DNA of 64,000 nucleotides. It comes from Diphasiastrum complanatum. Taxonomy: Eukaryota > Streptophyta > Lycopodiopsida > Lycopodiales > Lycopodiaceae. Location of the stretch: NCBI GenBank assembly GCA_029204225.1, contig CM055092.1, positions 78,940,527 through 79,004,526 of the forward strand, written 5' to 3'. The position numbers and the translations under genes were made by a program. Below the pieces are notes generated by a model, which worked only from the letters and a program-made list of their open reading frames with translations, was not told where the DNA came from and did not search any database. Shown piece after piece: positions 46,101 to 57,042 of this stretch (within the stretch, counting starts at the first letter, position 1; each line of letters opens with the position of its first letter).

Positions 46101-49100
46101 ATAGTCACACATTTGAGCAGCTACTTTAAAGCAAGGCAGCGTGTATTCTCAACACAAGGTTCTTCTGAGAACAAGTGCGGCCTACCTTAATATGATAGCT
46201 GACATATGCATAGAATGTAGACAGGCTCCACACAACTCGATCCAATTTTCCACCATCCACATGTCGAGGAAATATTACTACATGAACAGATAGTCCTTGT
46301 TAGAAGAAAAAAAAAGCTTGAGAGCTCATGTCAGCTTGTAAAACATGATTCTAAGTCTTGAACATCTATACTGCTATATGCAATTTTTTAATGATACTTA
46401 GGTTAGTTCGTGTGAATTTCACAAGACATCCTTGTAATGAAAGAGCCTATTCCATAGCTCTACCAAAAGTGACAAAGCCTGAGTTGGCTTCAAAAGCATG
46501 TGTGGGCGCGCCTTTCAGCTCCATAGGTGGATTTGGAGACCACAAACAAGGGGGTGCATTTTTTAGCCCTGCTGTGCGTCCGGCTTCCATAAATTCCTGT
46601 ATTTTGAAATATAAAATCAGATTTGTTTTCCATTAATTGCCATACAAAATTCATGCATAATAATCAAAAATGAGTTTTTTTATAAAGATGGTTTCCTGAT
46701 AATTATAAAAAAAGCTCACAAATCAGCAATCTAGATGGAAAGATAATCTTGAGAACTGTTCAACCTACAAACTGCAAAAAACATCCTTCCACTTTCCGTA
46801 TAGCAAAACACCCATGAACTCACCAAGCTATGACTTTCTATTGCACAACAGATCGGCTGGCACAACAAGCCCCTAGATGTGTCTAATTTCATCCAGCTCA
46901 AAGGAGAGCGTCAGAGATGAATTTAAGGAGGCTAGAGAGTGTAAAAGAGCGGGACAAGGGCAACATCTTTCCATTTTCCTGTGCAACCAATAAACCTGAG
47001 ACAGGTACCATCCCCATTGACCTTCAGAGTAAACTACCGATGCCATAAAATCTACAAAGATTAGTACCCCGTAAAGGGCCATTGCCCACAATTTAGCAAC
47101 TAACCTCTTCCATGATCTCGCAACAAAAAATGGCAACTATTAGATACTGTGATTTCTGATTTCAGGATAGTAAGATGAAGAGAGGATCAAATTGCTTAAA
47201 AGTCACACTGCTTTCTGGCCAAGATCTTCAGATTCACATCGCATTTGCACGCAGTTTTACAACCAACCCCTTTCTTACATAAAAACACAGATTTATGGCT
47301 GCATCATTCACATTAACCAATTTCTTAATGATACATCTTGCCGCAAGTGTATGTATTTGAATCTTGTAATTTGTAAGCAGGCCCTTCAACCTCTATTTTG
47401 AGCCTTTTGGGTTAGCATATGTCAAAGAGAATGAATCTCCACATTCTATGAAAATCTAAATGCTATCAAAGTTAATCACCTGCAAGAAAGCAGTTGCCAA
47501 TATAATGTCATTGTTGTCCTTGAATCGCATTGGAAAAACCACTGTCACCTTCTCTGGCTGCCAAAGTTTCCACATTCGAAACAAAAAGCAAAGGGAAAGT
47601 ATCATTTACATGACAGGAAGTTAAAACGACTACTCACACAATCATTAAAGCATATAATGCTTACTATCTGAGATCTCTAACAAGCTTAAGCTATCCTAAT
47701 GCTTGAATGTCAATTCATTTCAACTACTTTCTATGCTATGGTTCTAGCTTCAAGATGGAATTTCAACACTTCCTCTTAGTCTTTTATCTGCAGAAAAGTC
47801 TTATTTAGTAAACGTAATGTAAGCAATGCAAGAGGCAAAGAGTATAACTTGCGGTAAGAGATAGCATGACTCCTTAGGACGGTGCATCAAAGAAACAAGA
47901 CGATCTGCATCAGGAGACACAGTTTTGGTAGCAAGATGCTTCAAGATTTCTCTCAACGGTGCTCCCAACACGACTGCTCGAAGTGAGGATATCTTTGACA
48001 GAAGCTGCAACCGATCGCCTGTAAAGGTCATACAAAGTTACTATTATGTGGATAAATTCATGTTTGTGAGCCGAAATGTTGGATTTCAAATTCTTGCAAA
48101 GGTTTAGCCTTCACATTTGCTGAAAAATGACCTTTTCAAAATGAAAATTGAAAAAGTCTCTCTGTGAGTACGACATACTGCAGAATTGCCAAGTTCTGGA
48201 TGACTAACCTGCAAGCCAAAGCTCAACTATATATGTTCCACATCTCCAAAAAGGAAAGTTGACTACCACAACTAGAAAGGATACTTTTCGCTTTTGGCAC
48301 TCTTTGTATCCAACTACTAATTAAAGCTATAAGCAAAAAATTGCTCTCCTCCCTTTTCATTATCATTGCTAGAGGACAATTTACATAAATCTCATAGCAA
48401 GAGGCAACAAGCGAAATTCTTGATTACAAGCCACATAGAATTTCATTGAAAACATTGACAAGAGTTATGAACTCTTACTCTTTATTATGTCCATACACAA
48501 CTCAAGTAGGCCAAACTACAAATACCCTTAGCTCTACTACACAAACCTCTATTTCAATTCATGCACATTTCCCACATGGATGCACATCCGTATCTACTCA
48601 AACCTCTAGGAATCGTAACAGGAGAAATACATCAAACTTACAATACATAACTAACTATGGAGAGAGTCGACAAGCCATTATTGTCGTTACTTCTTTTTAT
48701 ATAACAATGCAAATTTCTGATTAATCTGCCATCACAACCCAAAAATGAAGATAAAAGGAGACACCAATGGGGTGAGTCTCCTTTCTTACCCACTTTAGGG
48801 ACTGCTAGAGTGGGTTCCCCCACTGATGCCGGAGTGGAGGTCGCTTGTGATTTGCTATCTATGTTTGCCCTGCATAAGGAAGTTAGGAAGGCAAATACCA
48901 GTTGTGGCCTTCTTTTCTCTTACTCACTGGAATCCTACACGAATCATGTATTTCTCCTCTTCATCATGGAAATTTGACTCACTTAAGGATGGCAGCAGTT
49001 GTTATTCAGATCACTAGAATCAAGCCAAGACCCCATCTCATGCAAGAGCATCAACCAATTATCTTGTATCTCAAGACATTGCCGGGCATTTCAACCCATC

Positions 49101-52100
49101 CCAATAAGTTCCAACACGCAGTTTTATGATCTGCAATGTGTGATACCCAAAAATGAGCCCTGCAAATATGCCACGTGCACAAGCCCCAAATTTGTCCCAC
49201 AAGTAGATCTTGCTTTGAGAGAAGGCTTCACAGAAGGTGTGACTATTCATTTTCTCATGTGCACAGGTGAACAGGGAAGCAGGAGGTAAGGGTTAGCAAA
49301 AGGAAAGTAGCTGCCACCACCCAACTTGGTTAGCACATGAGAACTGGCTGTAGTGATTCGCATTGAAGGCGAAGGATTTTGATTTACCATACATTCTTCA
49401 CATGGCAACTGATTATTGAGCTTTTATATTGGGCCCCAAAACATGAAATCTATCCAAAAATCTCTCCCCTGCATTGGAGAAGAAGAAGTGTTGGAGAAGA
49501 AAATTTGTCATGCCATTCCTAATTGTGGCCAGCAAATGAGGGACCATGAGCTGGGTGCCCTAGCAACTAAAAGGCTGGTTGTGCTCTCTAAAGAGCTTGT
49601 GTCCCTCCTTTTACTACAGCAAATTTTTCCAGGACCTGTCAATTCTTAAAACATGAGGAAGGAAGAGTTTATATAACGATGTTTTGTCTAGGATAAAACT
49701 GGACATAACAAAGGACATGTGCAATCTTCAACCTGATGGAGTCCACCCAAAGTCTTAGACCCTCAACTTCATCATGCATAGGATGGACCAAATGCTATGA
49801 CATCCCTACTCACTTCCTACCAAGCAAGAAATAAAAACACTCCGCAACTTTTCTACAAGTAACGAGTTCGCCAAGTGACATGGAAGTAATACTTGTGAGG
49901 AGTTTATCATGACTATTTTCCAGCTTTTCAAACAGGACTTTTACTGGTATGAGGGAACTGAAAGGTTTATTGTTTGAAGACTTGCTGCTACTAAGAGAAA
50001 TGCATCAAAGCTTCTAGCCTCATGTTTAAATGTCCTAATCTTTGATGCCATAACTGGGCATTTGAAGTACTCACATTGATAGAACGTGCATACTCATGAC
50101 TCAAAATGTACAAATTACTTTCTTTCTTTGCAGAGAAGATTTTGTTACGATCTTTATCCAAAATAGTACATTGCTTTGAATTGAACAAGGCTCTACAACC
50201 CTGATATGTAAGCTTGTTGATAGAAAGTAAATTCTTTGTCAGCTTAGGTATATAAAGTACGTCCTTAAGCAATGTTGAATTACCATTTGGAAGATGAAGG
50301 CGTGTGGAACCTTAGCCTTCAATCTGATGTGTACTGGAGTCACCGAAGTAAATATACTTTGAATTTGCTAGGGTGAGTTCGTCAAATAGGAACTTACATG
50401 GAGTCATGTGTTGAGAAGCACCGGAATCAAGATACCATAGAAGGACATCTCTACTTTCTTGATCATTTTGTACCATTAGCAGTGTCGGATCTTCATGAGA
50501 GGTTCTGGCAGAATCAGATCTTTCATCTTGTTGCGTCTTCTTGTTTGCTTGTTGTGTTTGAGAACTCAACAATATTTGAAGTCGTGATTGGTTCTCTTAT
50601 AGTACTTGCAGAAGAGTTTTGTTTTTTACTTTTGATGTTGTCAATTGTGTTGTTGTGATTGTTGGTTTGAATCAGTCTGCTCAGCTTTTGTCTTCTTGTC
50701 CTTTGAAGTTTTCTTCTTCTGGAACTGTTGCTTATTTGAATAGAGGGCAACTGTCTTCGTATTCGATGTGGATAAGCTTTTTCTTCTTACTTCTTCCTGC
50801 AATAAACTTGTTGTCAACTTTTGTAGAGACAGGTCAGGAGCATTGCTCAAAAGCAATACTAAGTTGTCGTAAGAGGGAGGAAGACTAGATAGATTGAGGA
50901 CTCAATGAGGCATTGAGATACAGCAGGTTTGCAGGCTACAGGCTGCAGCTCAGCCTTGTGAATCGTGATTCGTTAGGAAGCTCAAGGCTTCAACCTCATG
51001 AGTCACTAGGCAATGGGCACATTGTTGTAACTTGCCCTAGTATATCTCCCTCACGTTTGATGATAGATCTCCCTCTCACGCGTATGCTTAATCTCGAACC
51101 GCGGTTCGTGCAACTATGACCATCACCATCTCTCTCTCTCTCTCTCTCTCTAACTCCCAAGAAGCAAAAAAATTTGTGGGCAACGAGCTGCCTGCTCGCG
51201 GCCCACATAAAAAAATGGAAATCTTTTTGGCGATCTGGGACCACATTTCTAGTCCCGGATCACCAACGTTCCGAATCGCGCAATGATCAATCCAAAATGT
51301 GGTTGCAGCAGATCACGATCTGCTGCAACTCAGATCACAAGGACTAATAGTTCAATAGATGTTCTACTTTTGGGGCACCCTCTCATCAAACATATTGATG
51401 GAGCGTGGTCAGGGTTTGAACACTCGGGGAATATAGTTGGAACTTTCGTATTGCCATGAAGTGTGCAAAACGTCATTGTTCAAGCAAAAAGGAGCTAAAT
51501 CCTTGTTAGAATTGAGTGAGTCATACCTCGTTCGAAAGAAGAGCTCAAGAGCTTTCTAATGTTGTCATTGCATGCCACATGTGGCGACTAGAGACGAAGA
51601 TACAAAAGAGATAGCTAGTTTTAGGTAGCTAGTCGTCTAAACAACTCAGTGGATGTTGTTCTTGCAAATAGGGCCAATAGACTAGGGCACCCCTTCACTA
51701 TGACAGATTTTGGCATTGAATACCATATTTATCGATCCTAGTTTGTCCCTTGCCCTCACCTACATATGTAGGTGGGTGTGGGAGAAGGATACTCATACCG
51801 TTGTGTCCATTTGAGCGAGAAAGGTGTGTTGGAGGGAAGAAGAAGATCTACACTAATCTTTTGTGCTTGCAAGTAAGAAGAAAGTCCCATCTCTCCATCG
51901 GTCAGCTTCTAGCAAGGCTTGAGGTTTAGCACCTACGATTAGTAGGGCAATGTACCTAATTCACGAATGTACTATTTCAAGGAGTGAGTCATATGCTTGG
52001 CATTTAACAAGGTTCTTGAAATGGGAATAACTGCATGGATGGCAGAACTACTTCTGATCAGTCTATAAACTTGATTAATATTGCATGTTGGTATCCTCAC

Positions 52101-55058
52101 CTTGATTTTTATGTGATGCAGCTCAACGGTGATGCATGCATTCATGCATGTGTGTGGCTGGTTGTGCATGTGCCTTTTATTGGCCTTGTATGTGTTAATT
52201 ACTAAGTGTACAACTTGCATGCATCTATGGTTGGGTGGTAAACATGAAGCATCCTGATTATTGTGTTGTATGGAATAAGAAATAAAATTCACCAAAACTG
52301 AACAATAGCCGACAAGAAAAATGGTGAAACGATTCATTATCAGACATGTAGAAGAAATTATTTCATATGACACAAGTTGGTATACACTATCCAACAAAAA
52401 ACTCCACTCACTTTGAGGGGAATAAGACTTAGAGCATTCTTGTAGCATAGAAAAAATCGATGATTAACAACAGAAAAACTCGGATGGAAAGACGTCACAA
52501 GCATTCAAGGTTGGTACCTTCATCTTCTGGAAGCTTTGTCAAATCAAGTTTGATTGTGAGATTGTAACCAACTTCTGGAGGCTCAACAATCTGGATTGCA
52601 GTTCCAAATGTTGCTCTCACACCTTCAATGGCACCAAATGGAAGCCCACCAGAAAATACTGTCTCTGGAGGTCGAGGAGGTAGTGCGATTGATAATGTTA
52701 CAAAATGAGGTTCTTTTAGAAAAGCCTGTGCTCAAACAAAGAAAAACTACTAGTAAACAAGGAAAACTTCAATAAGACAAACACACGATGATGATGCCAT
52801 CTCACAATAGGAAGAAGTAAATGAAAACAAGATCACGACACACCTAAGCCAATTTCAAAAACTTTGCTTCTTGATAACCTAAAACATCTATTTCTAGTTT
52901 TTGAATCTCCACCTTATACAAACCATGCAAGTACCTATTACCTACCTGGATATGATAGCGAACATCATCGAACTCCACCAAGTGAAAGTCTAACTCTTGC
53001 GGTTTCTCTAAACTGAAATACCATAACATAGTAAGGTAAGTATGACCCCATGAAATTCAAAATACAAGCCCTACAAGTGTGATGCCAAAACGTTCTAAAA
53101 AATGGCATCTTATTACCTTCTTCAAATATTCTTACTATATTATTGTGACGCAAAAAGCAAGAGAGGAATTGTGTGGCTTTGTGCAGAAACAATAAAGCCC
53201 TTTTGGATAGTATGAACCAAGCATGGAAAGTAGAAAAAAAGTTTGCCTTCTTACTAGGAAATTTCAATGGTTAAATAGAAAGCAACAATTTGTGGTTTCC
53301 AAGGTAGAGCTTGTCACTGAACTTCTTCTAGGAAAAGAGTTATGACTTCTAATATCAACGTTAAAATATTCTCACATAGCTCCATCACTACTTTGAACAA
53401 GTGTTGTACAAAAGGGATGCCACATGAGCTAAATTTATCGATTGTTCTAACCTTCTTAACAAATAGCCATCGTACACAGCACCTTTGACTTAAAAGGGAC
53501 TAGCAAAGTGTACCCAATCTCTGCTCTCAAATTCTTGATAAGATGGTTCTCATGAGAGTAACTTTCTGCCTTGACCATTGCCTTAGACAGATTAGCTTGT
53601 GCCATTTGTAGCTTTTGTTGCATCTGGGTCAAAACTTCATAGCACTAGGCACCTTATGTGGAATTCCTACAATCGCTGGGATAATTGGGCTATAATGAAA
53701 TTTTTCACATAAAAATATTGATAACAATGATTTGTCTAGCATTGCACATGATTTATCTCTTAGTACTATTTCAATTGTACAATGGGAGTTATGATTTATG
53801 ATATGGCCCAATGGTCTTCCTTGCTTGTGATTGGCCAGTGACAAATCGACTTGCAATGCAATGAGGCTAGGCCCAAAAGTTGGACTTGAGTTGCACTTGT
53901 TTGGCAAGGAGGAGTGGCACCTCACGTGCCACATAATGGCAACTCAATTGTAGTGTGAAATGGGGAAGGGCAAGGGGCAAGTTTTAAGACATGAACCAAT
54001 GCAAGCGAGACATGTGGACCAAGAGTCTTGTCATAATCTTTCATTTTGCAATAGTATTAGCACTAGCTTCAATATGCACAATATTTACACTATACATCCA
54101 CGCACATGCCAAGCCAAGATTGGAACACAAGGCTCCTAGGTATCCCTTTAGTGCAACAACCTGGATTCTAGCACAGCAACCACTCTTCTCCAACTCGATA
54201 CTCCGGGGGATGTGATTCTTTGTTTGAAACAAGCCTAAGAAGACGAAGGCAAAATATGACTAGGGCTCTGAAAAAGAGTGTCTCAGAGACATCAACAATT
54301 AATGTGTTGTTGCAAAGGCTTCAAATCAGGAAAACTGGACCTCTATGAAGATTGTATAACTCGTATAAGTTAATCAATCATACATCCTTTCTGAATCATC
54401 TTCAGATGGATCTGACCCTAAAACAATATTCTTTGACATTTGAAGAACCTTGAAAAGCGACCACCTTCCTGACACAAGGAATAAAGTTTGTACTGCGCAT
54501 GGTCGTACTAGCAATCGTCAACTTTTTCCACTGTAAAGGAAGACCCGTTACCGGGCATACTTTTCAGCAAGTGAAACCATATGCCAACGAAGAGTACACA
54601 CCTCATCTTAAGGAGGTAACCAGCTCCTTGGTGATGAGGGTTATGTCCGTAACCTGCTCTAACACTAGTTTTGATTTAGAGGTAGCTCACAAAATCACTA
54701 AAATGTGAAGATTCATATTGCTAAAAACTAGTGGAACTGCCTGCATTTCGGGAGTTCCGGCCGGAACCCTTGGCTTGTCCTATCATGCTTTCCAACCCAG
54801 GTTCTTGAGCTAAACCGGCTCAACCCAGCCGATTCCACTATACGTACAATAGCATAATTCATGTGAATAACAGCAAATGCAGGTGGCCTGCAACCGCTAA
54901 CCAGCTTGCAAAATGAACAAACAGAAATGTGATAACACAACACAAGCACTCCAGATTGAAATGCAGCGAGATTGAAGTGAGAAGAGATTCACTTACACAC
55001 GCACACGGTTGAGCAGGATTTGCATGAGAGCTCTTGCTTGGGGATGCATCAAGATCAT
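33858..55058 (-). CDS. ARPC2: ARP2/3 complex subunit 2 (p34), nine exons
   Basis: ARPC2 forms the structural core of the ARP2/3 complex with ARPC4 and contacts the mother actin filament; plant mutants have distorted cell shape. Exons (minus strand): 55058-54997, 53012-52946, 52725-52518, 48018-47849, 47557-47480, 46596-46464, 46277-46186, 34088-34032, 33935-33858. All junctions are GT-AG, phases close exactly, and the sum is 942 nt plus stop, 314 residues, close to the plant family's usual ~318. Landmarks: start MILMHPQARALMQILLNRVR; VEFDDVRYHIQ; GLPFGAIEGVRATFGTAIQI; GAPLREILKHLATKTVSPDA; EKVTVVFPMRFKDNNDIILA; PPCLWSPNPPMELKGAP; VIFPRHVDGGKLDRVVWSLS; FMHTRMRRRVETLIQ; GRSFKRL. Introns: 1984, 220, 4499, 291, 883, 186, 12097 and 96 bp. 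No internal stop. The last codons (TTG GTA TGA) could instead be a donor leading to a further short exon. Confidence 0.95.
34133..34166. repeat. (GA)n microsatellite in ARPC2 intron 7
   Basis: A 34-bp AG tract about 45 bp upstream (minus strand) of the acceptor of exon 8. On the transcribed strand it is CU-rich and could act as part of the pyrimidine tract region. Confidence 0.9.
34529..35007 (+). repeat. 5' LTR of element A, 479 bp
   Basis: It begins TGTTGGAATG and ends TTTCCTACA, directly followed by the tRNA-type primer site. A TATA-like 'ctatatatatatg' is near 34828. It shares a ~45 bp block (CCATAGGTTACTTTGACCCA onward) with the LTRs of element C, which lie in the opposite orientation. 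Confidence 0.85.
35496..36096 (+). pseudogene. copia gag, N-terminal two thirds (element A)
   Basis: It starts MAKESESICSLFNEDRLDGT and shows the UBN2-type gag pattern: LDGTNYSLWCYIIKSLLIAK, KSAWETLAKMFQVKNAAKV, 'LFTNHLTKIKDLREEL'. TAA at 35994 interrupts it; reading resumes 'VSITLNSLPDSYLPFVSSLS' up to the insertion point at 36096. Confidence 0.85.
36117..37524 (-). pseudogene. copia zinc knuckles, protease and integrase (element B)
   Basis: Read leftward: two CCHC knuckles (CDHCHKPGHTANKC and CMHCKKKGHSAYDC, about 37500-37370). Protease active site VVIDSGATSHITC near 37230, and GAG-pre-integrase 'QLWHRRMYLLNMRSLYDM'. A stop at 36726-36728 follows 'FETELCEAC'. Then come the integrase motifs LVHSDVCGPM, LRSDNGGEYESKEF and YTPEYNGVAERKNR: all three acidic catalytic residues are intact. 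The frame ends 'HIPKEKE' at about 36117, where LTR-like sequence begins; the RT region expected next is missing. Confidence 0.88.
37530..37963 (-). repeat. 3' LTR of element C
   Basis: Plus-strand ends TGTAGGAAATC and TACTTCTAACA; 434 bp; preceded on the minus strand by the polypurine tract. Confidence 0.95.
38150..39304 (-). CDS. gag-start plus unknown-tail ORF of element C (384 codons)
   Basis: Residues 1-60 resemble a copia gag with an internal deletion: LDGTNYSSWSCKLRFCI, then 'SILYHLKFCKTSKSAWETLL'. From about residue 115 the sequence matches the tail of element A rather than any enzyme: DGCISEELYEQAS, 'KAEIKHSLKPFCTN', 'QQGPHLEHFG', 'ASFYHGGNTHASPKSVPYAD', 'KIREDVMVKEYHTLL', 'GIMWEPLIYCKSIFRLV'. 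The frame is fully open. No zinc knuckle, protease, integrase or RT. The product, if any, is unknown; mobilisation would need another element's enzymes. Confidence 0.6.
   Translation of the reverse strand: MARDLGAIRTCSGEDMLDGTNYSSWSCKLRFCIDVMIKILSVTRSILYHLKFCKTSKSAWETLLKMYRIKDSSSCFLLSTSSSLKVEEQSHAKFDHCLSTSTSLHWNVGLVNALEPLVANDGCISEELYEQASQDNVLEKAEIKHSLKPFCTNGGGEKIMSISTLVQSGVLLDFLSVQSGKLLVFFLKMVDTRFSHGLLIIFSLCYIVSILLCIRNGLRKVFGQQGPHLEHFGERSVGDFVAVGQPATASCWLSESLRDSKASFYHGGNTHASPKSVPYADFHVLMLTSYDDGVVLPSVGEQIIDSKIREDVMVKEYHTLLYVSCGKKTYGIMWEPLIYCKSIFRLVAGFLVNYFGWNMLVFTLRLDATALRILHLFYIGHDWG
40144..40577 (-). repeat. 5' LTR of element C
   Basis: 434 bp, same ends as its partner, followed on the minus strand by the primer site. 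Confidence 0.95.
40583..41200 (-). pseudogene. copia gag (element B), upstream part
   Basis: Open from 41012 to 40623 (AMAIIVSSINEDLLMQIKDC, 'SHASWERLKQKYEVRTVASV', 'HQLMYFMKFLPTSYQPLGM'), then Lys-rich to the C insertion. The N-terminus (about 41190-41015, 'EGIWSVTEE') is out of frame and contains a short tandem duplication encoding ISLDGA twice. Confidence 0.8.
41223..42076 (-). repeat. 5' LTR of element B, 854 bp, with ~290-bp inverted-repeat ends
   Basis: Minus strand: begins TGTCGCGAAAGC at 42076 and ends CTTTTGTGACA at 41223, abutting the primer site. The first ~285 bases (42076 to about 41793) and the last ~290 bases (41223 to about 41512) are inverted copies of each other at roughly 90% identity by eye, with a ~280-bp unique centre. 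Open frames that run out of this repeat into gag on either side are artefacts. Confidence 0.88.
42077..43535 (+). pseudogene. copia gag C-terminus, protease, integrase (element A)
   Basis: gag resumes at LVGLLLQEEQ, followed by a Lys/Gly-rich stretch and one CCHC knuckle (CHYCKKFGHLIKEC, about 42270). Protease: DLVIDSGATCHMT (about 42537). TAA at 42741 after 'CNVLYVPKL'. The next frame carries GAG-pre-integrase 'LWHARFGHLNFASLKML' and integrase 'LVHSDVCGPM' (first Asp). 'LRTDREREY' keeps the second Asp, though the usual Asn-Gly-Gly is altered. At 'YTPQQNGVVKK' a frameshift breaks the Glu region. Not functional. Confidence 0.88.
43447..44103 (+). pseudogene. copia integrase C-terminus (element A)
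   Basis: Continues the integrase in the shifted frame: 'KKNRTIMEMARCMLKAKGLP', 'PYEVWYGKKPTVSHLRIFGC', 'KLDDKGVKCIFVGYSNESKG', then an acidic, Gln/Ser-rich linker with QQGPSSENIEQQGPSSEHFG, ended by TAG 44101. Confidence 0.85.
44157..45361 (+). pseudogene. RT stub and duplicated tail module (element A)
   Basis: The first module has YEGKTRASTKSVEFADF, then the normal first residues of a copia RT (CWEDAMQEEYNSLMKNHTW). At about 44400 RT similarity ends. Foreign-looking codons follow (DGCISEKFHAKPFQFD, 'KAEKFKHSLEPFCTNRGG'). A second copy of the module then appears (KHFGQQSVEQP, 'YYEGKVHASLKSVPLADF', 'KVWKDVMSKEFGTLL') and runs into 'FFQMMWEPIIDYKSMFRLIV', shared with element C. The catalytic YVDD region and RNase H are absent. 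One frameshift occurs near 45090. Confidence 0.6.
49985..50890 (-). pseudogene. copia protease/pre-integrase fragment in ARPC2 intron 3
   Basis: On the minus strand: Gln/Lys/Ser-rich gag end (about 50890-50520), protease 'WYLDSGASQHMTPCKFLF' near 50430, 'YIYFGDSSTHQIEG' then a stop at 50312. In the next frame 'LKDVLYIPKLTKNLLSINKL' and 'QLWHQRLGHLNM' (GAG-pre-integrase) run to about 50000. No LTRs seen. Same strand as the gene. Confidence 0.8.
51129..51152. repeat. short (CT)n in ARPC2 intron 3
   Basis: About 24 bp of CT dinucleotides. Confidence 0.9.
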
Positions 55059-55440
55059 GGTCGCTAATCTGTTGCCAATTCAAAAAAACATATATAGATA
55101 TATGTGTGTGTCTAGAGGTCTACAGAGGCATAGAACACATTGCCCGATCACCTGATTTCCTCATTCTGGATGTGGCGGGTCTTTTGATTTGAATCAAAGC
55201 CAGGAATCTCCTTCCTTCATGATGGATGCGCCCACATACAGCGATCAATTCTTCCCAATGCGGAGAAATCGAAGAAAACCTAATGGATGCATGGATGGAT
55301 GGATCGGAAATATATGCGAAAAAGGTAAGGAAGGATGGATCGCGCGGCGAAGGAATGATGAGAGGAATGGCAGAGCAGGCAAGGTGAGGAAGGAAGAAGG
55401 AAGGGGGGGGGGGTGGGCGCCCCATTGCTTGGATTTCGCC
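55059..55440 (-). promoter_or_regulatory. probable ARPC2 5' leader and core promoter
   Basis: Immediately upstream of the ARPC2 start. On the minus strand it is pyrimidine-rich (repeated CCTTCC / CATCC, ending in a C9 run near 55405), as is common in plant leaders. TATATAGATATATG-like sequence at about 55088-55104 is too close to the start to be the main TATA box. The transcription start cannot be placed. Confidence 0.35.
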
Positions 55441-55592
55441 ACGTCGCATGCCTAGAACTTGAACGGTTTTCAGTGGCTGATCATGGGAAACGTGGCAAGA
55501 TCTAAAAGTTATGACAAAATTGTTGGGGGCGCGTTAAAATTCAGCTTGGTGGCATTAAGATACACATTAATTGATGAAACACATTGGTGCAT

Positions 55593-57042
55593 TTATTCAT
55601 AGGAAAAAGTAGTAGGTACATTGATGAAAAATATACAGAGACCCATTGCAGTAAAGTTAAGATTAATCCAAATCTTAGATGGCCAAAGACAACAAAAAAG
55701 AAGGAATAACAGGCCGAGCTTACAGCCAAGCCTCGCACCAGGACCCGCATAAGAAAGAAGTCGAGCTTGATTGCAACGCCGAAGGAACCTCAAAGAGCAT
55801 GTTGGAAAGGGTTTGCTTGTGCATGGGCTCCAAGAGGGTCTCTTGCAGGTGATCAGAGTTGAAAGTGAGGAGTTGCTCAAAAGGAGGAAAACAAGCTTGG
55901 GCAGAGAGGGGGAGGAGCTCTCGCACAGCGATGAGGAGGTGCTGGAAAGGCAGAGAACCGCTATCCACGTGAGCAATGCAATCCGCCAAGAGAGGGCGAA
56001 AGCCATAGAGGAACCGAGAAGCAAAGCAGGGGCGACAAGAGCCCAGCTCCCAAGAAAAGCTACAAATGCAGAAGAAACCGTAGAGAGAAGACCCACACCT
56101 CCACAAGAAATGGGTAACCGAGCCTGATTCCGAACTGAAAGAGTCTCCACACCATCCAAAAAACCTGGGCCCAAAAGGCGACCAGAAACAGCCATAATAG
56201 AGTTGTTAAAGGAAGAGAGAAAATGCAAAAAGTCCTGAGCAGGGGGGAAAGTCCGCGGCAGATAAGAAGGACGCTGGATAAAGCAAGACGTCAAGATGCC
56301 AAACGCGACCTGAGTGTCGCCCAACCGAGGAAGCAGATCTGAATGAGCAACATCCTCCTGGAGAGCCTCACCAAGGAAAACAAAACAGAAGGAAGCAGAC
56401 CCAAAAGGAACACCCAGAATGCGAATGCCATCCGAAGGAGCAAGGAAACCTTGAGGAGGAACAAAGTTCGAGGGAAGACCTGCTGGAGACCACACTGAAC
56501 ACTTGCGAGGTTGAATAGACAAACCAAGAGAAGCCAGCTACTCAGAGAAATGATGAAATGCGAGGAGCACCGTAAGAGCAAGACGAACATTATGAGTGTC
56601 ATCAGCAACTGATTGCGCAGTTACGGTCTACGTCTTGCTGATCCATATCACAATCGGCTGCTATTGTGCATCCTCCTGAGATGCTCTTGCAGTCATCAAC
56701 AACAGTATCAGCAAAAGAGGGAGCGAGTGTGAGAGGAGCTAAAGCTCGAGCTGGGCGAGAATACTCACCAACTTGCCCAAGATGTAGGGTGCGACGAAGG
56801 TGACGGTGGAAAGGTGGAGTGCCTTGAGGTTGAGAGTCCTGTGAGTTGCGAGCAGCAAGTGCCTGACAACGAGCAAAGTGTTCATCATGAAGCGTTTCCC
56901 AGTCTCCCGATAGAAAGCGACGAAGGAGAGCACGAGTTTCTCTATGACCAGCATCCCCACCCCTCGGAGGGAGGACTAGACACCAAAGAGAAAACTGAAG
57001 AAACAAATTCCAAGCCGCAATGTCAAAGGGGTCAATAGCCAA
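55593..57042 (-). mobile_element. LINE remnant upstream of ARPC2
   Basis: ORF 57042-56602 (IAAWNLFLQFSLWCLVLPPR, 'LLRRFLSGDWETLHDEHF') resembles the region before RT in plant non-LTR elements. ORF 56522-55593 is RT thumb and beyond: 'GIRILGVPFGSASFCFVFLG', 'ILTSCFIQRPSYLPRTFPPA', 'QARLPISCGGVGLLSTVSSA'. At the join (about 56620-56600, in a different frame) is 'VADDTHNVRLAL', the catalytic A-x-D-D box. The fingers/palm between the two ORFs has been deleted. Same strand as ARPC2. Confidence 0.7.

Noticed and set aside
46358-46636. Plus-strand ORF of 92 codons
   Set aside because: It is the antisense of ARPC2 exon 6.
47801-48031. Stand-alone 76-codon minus-strand ORF
   Set aside because: It is ARPC2 exon 4 with flanking intron read-through, not a separate gene.
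54859-55083. Minus-strand ORF of 74 codons at the ARPC2 5' end
   Set aside because: It overlaps ARPC2 exon 1 in another frame; the exon 1 frame matches the family start and joins exon 2 in phase.
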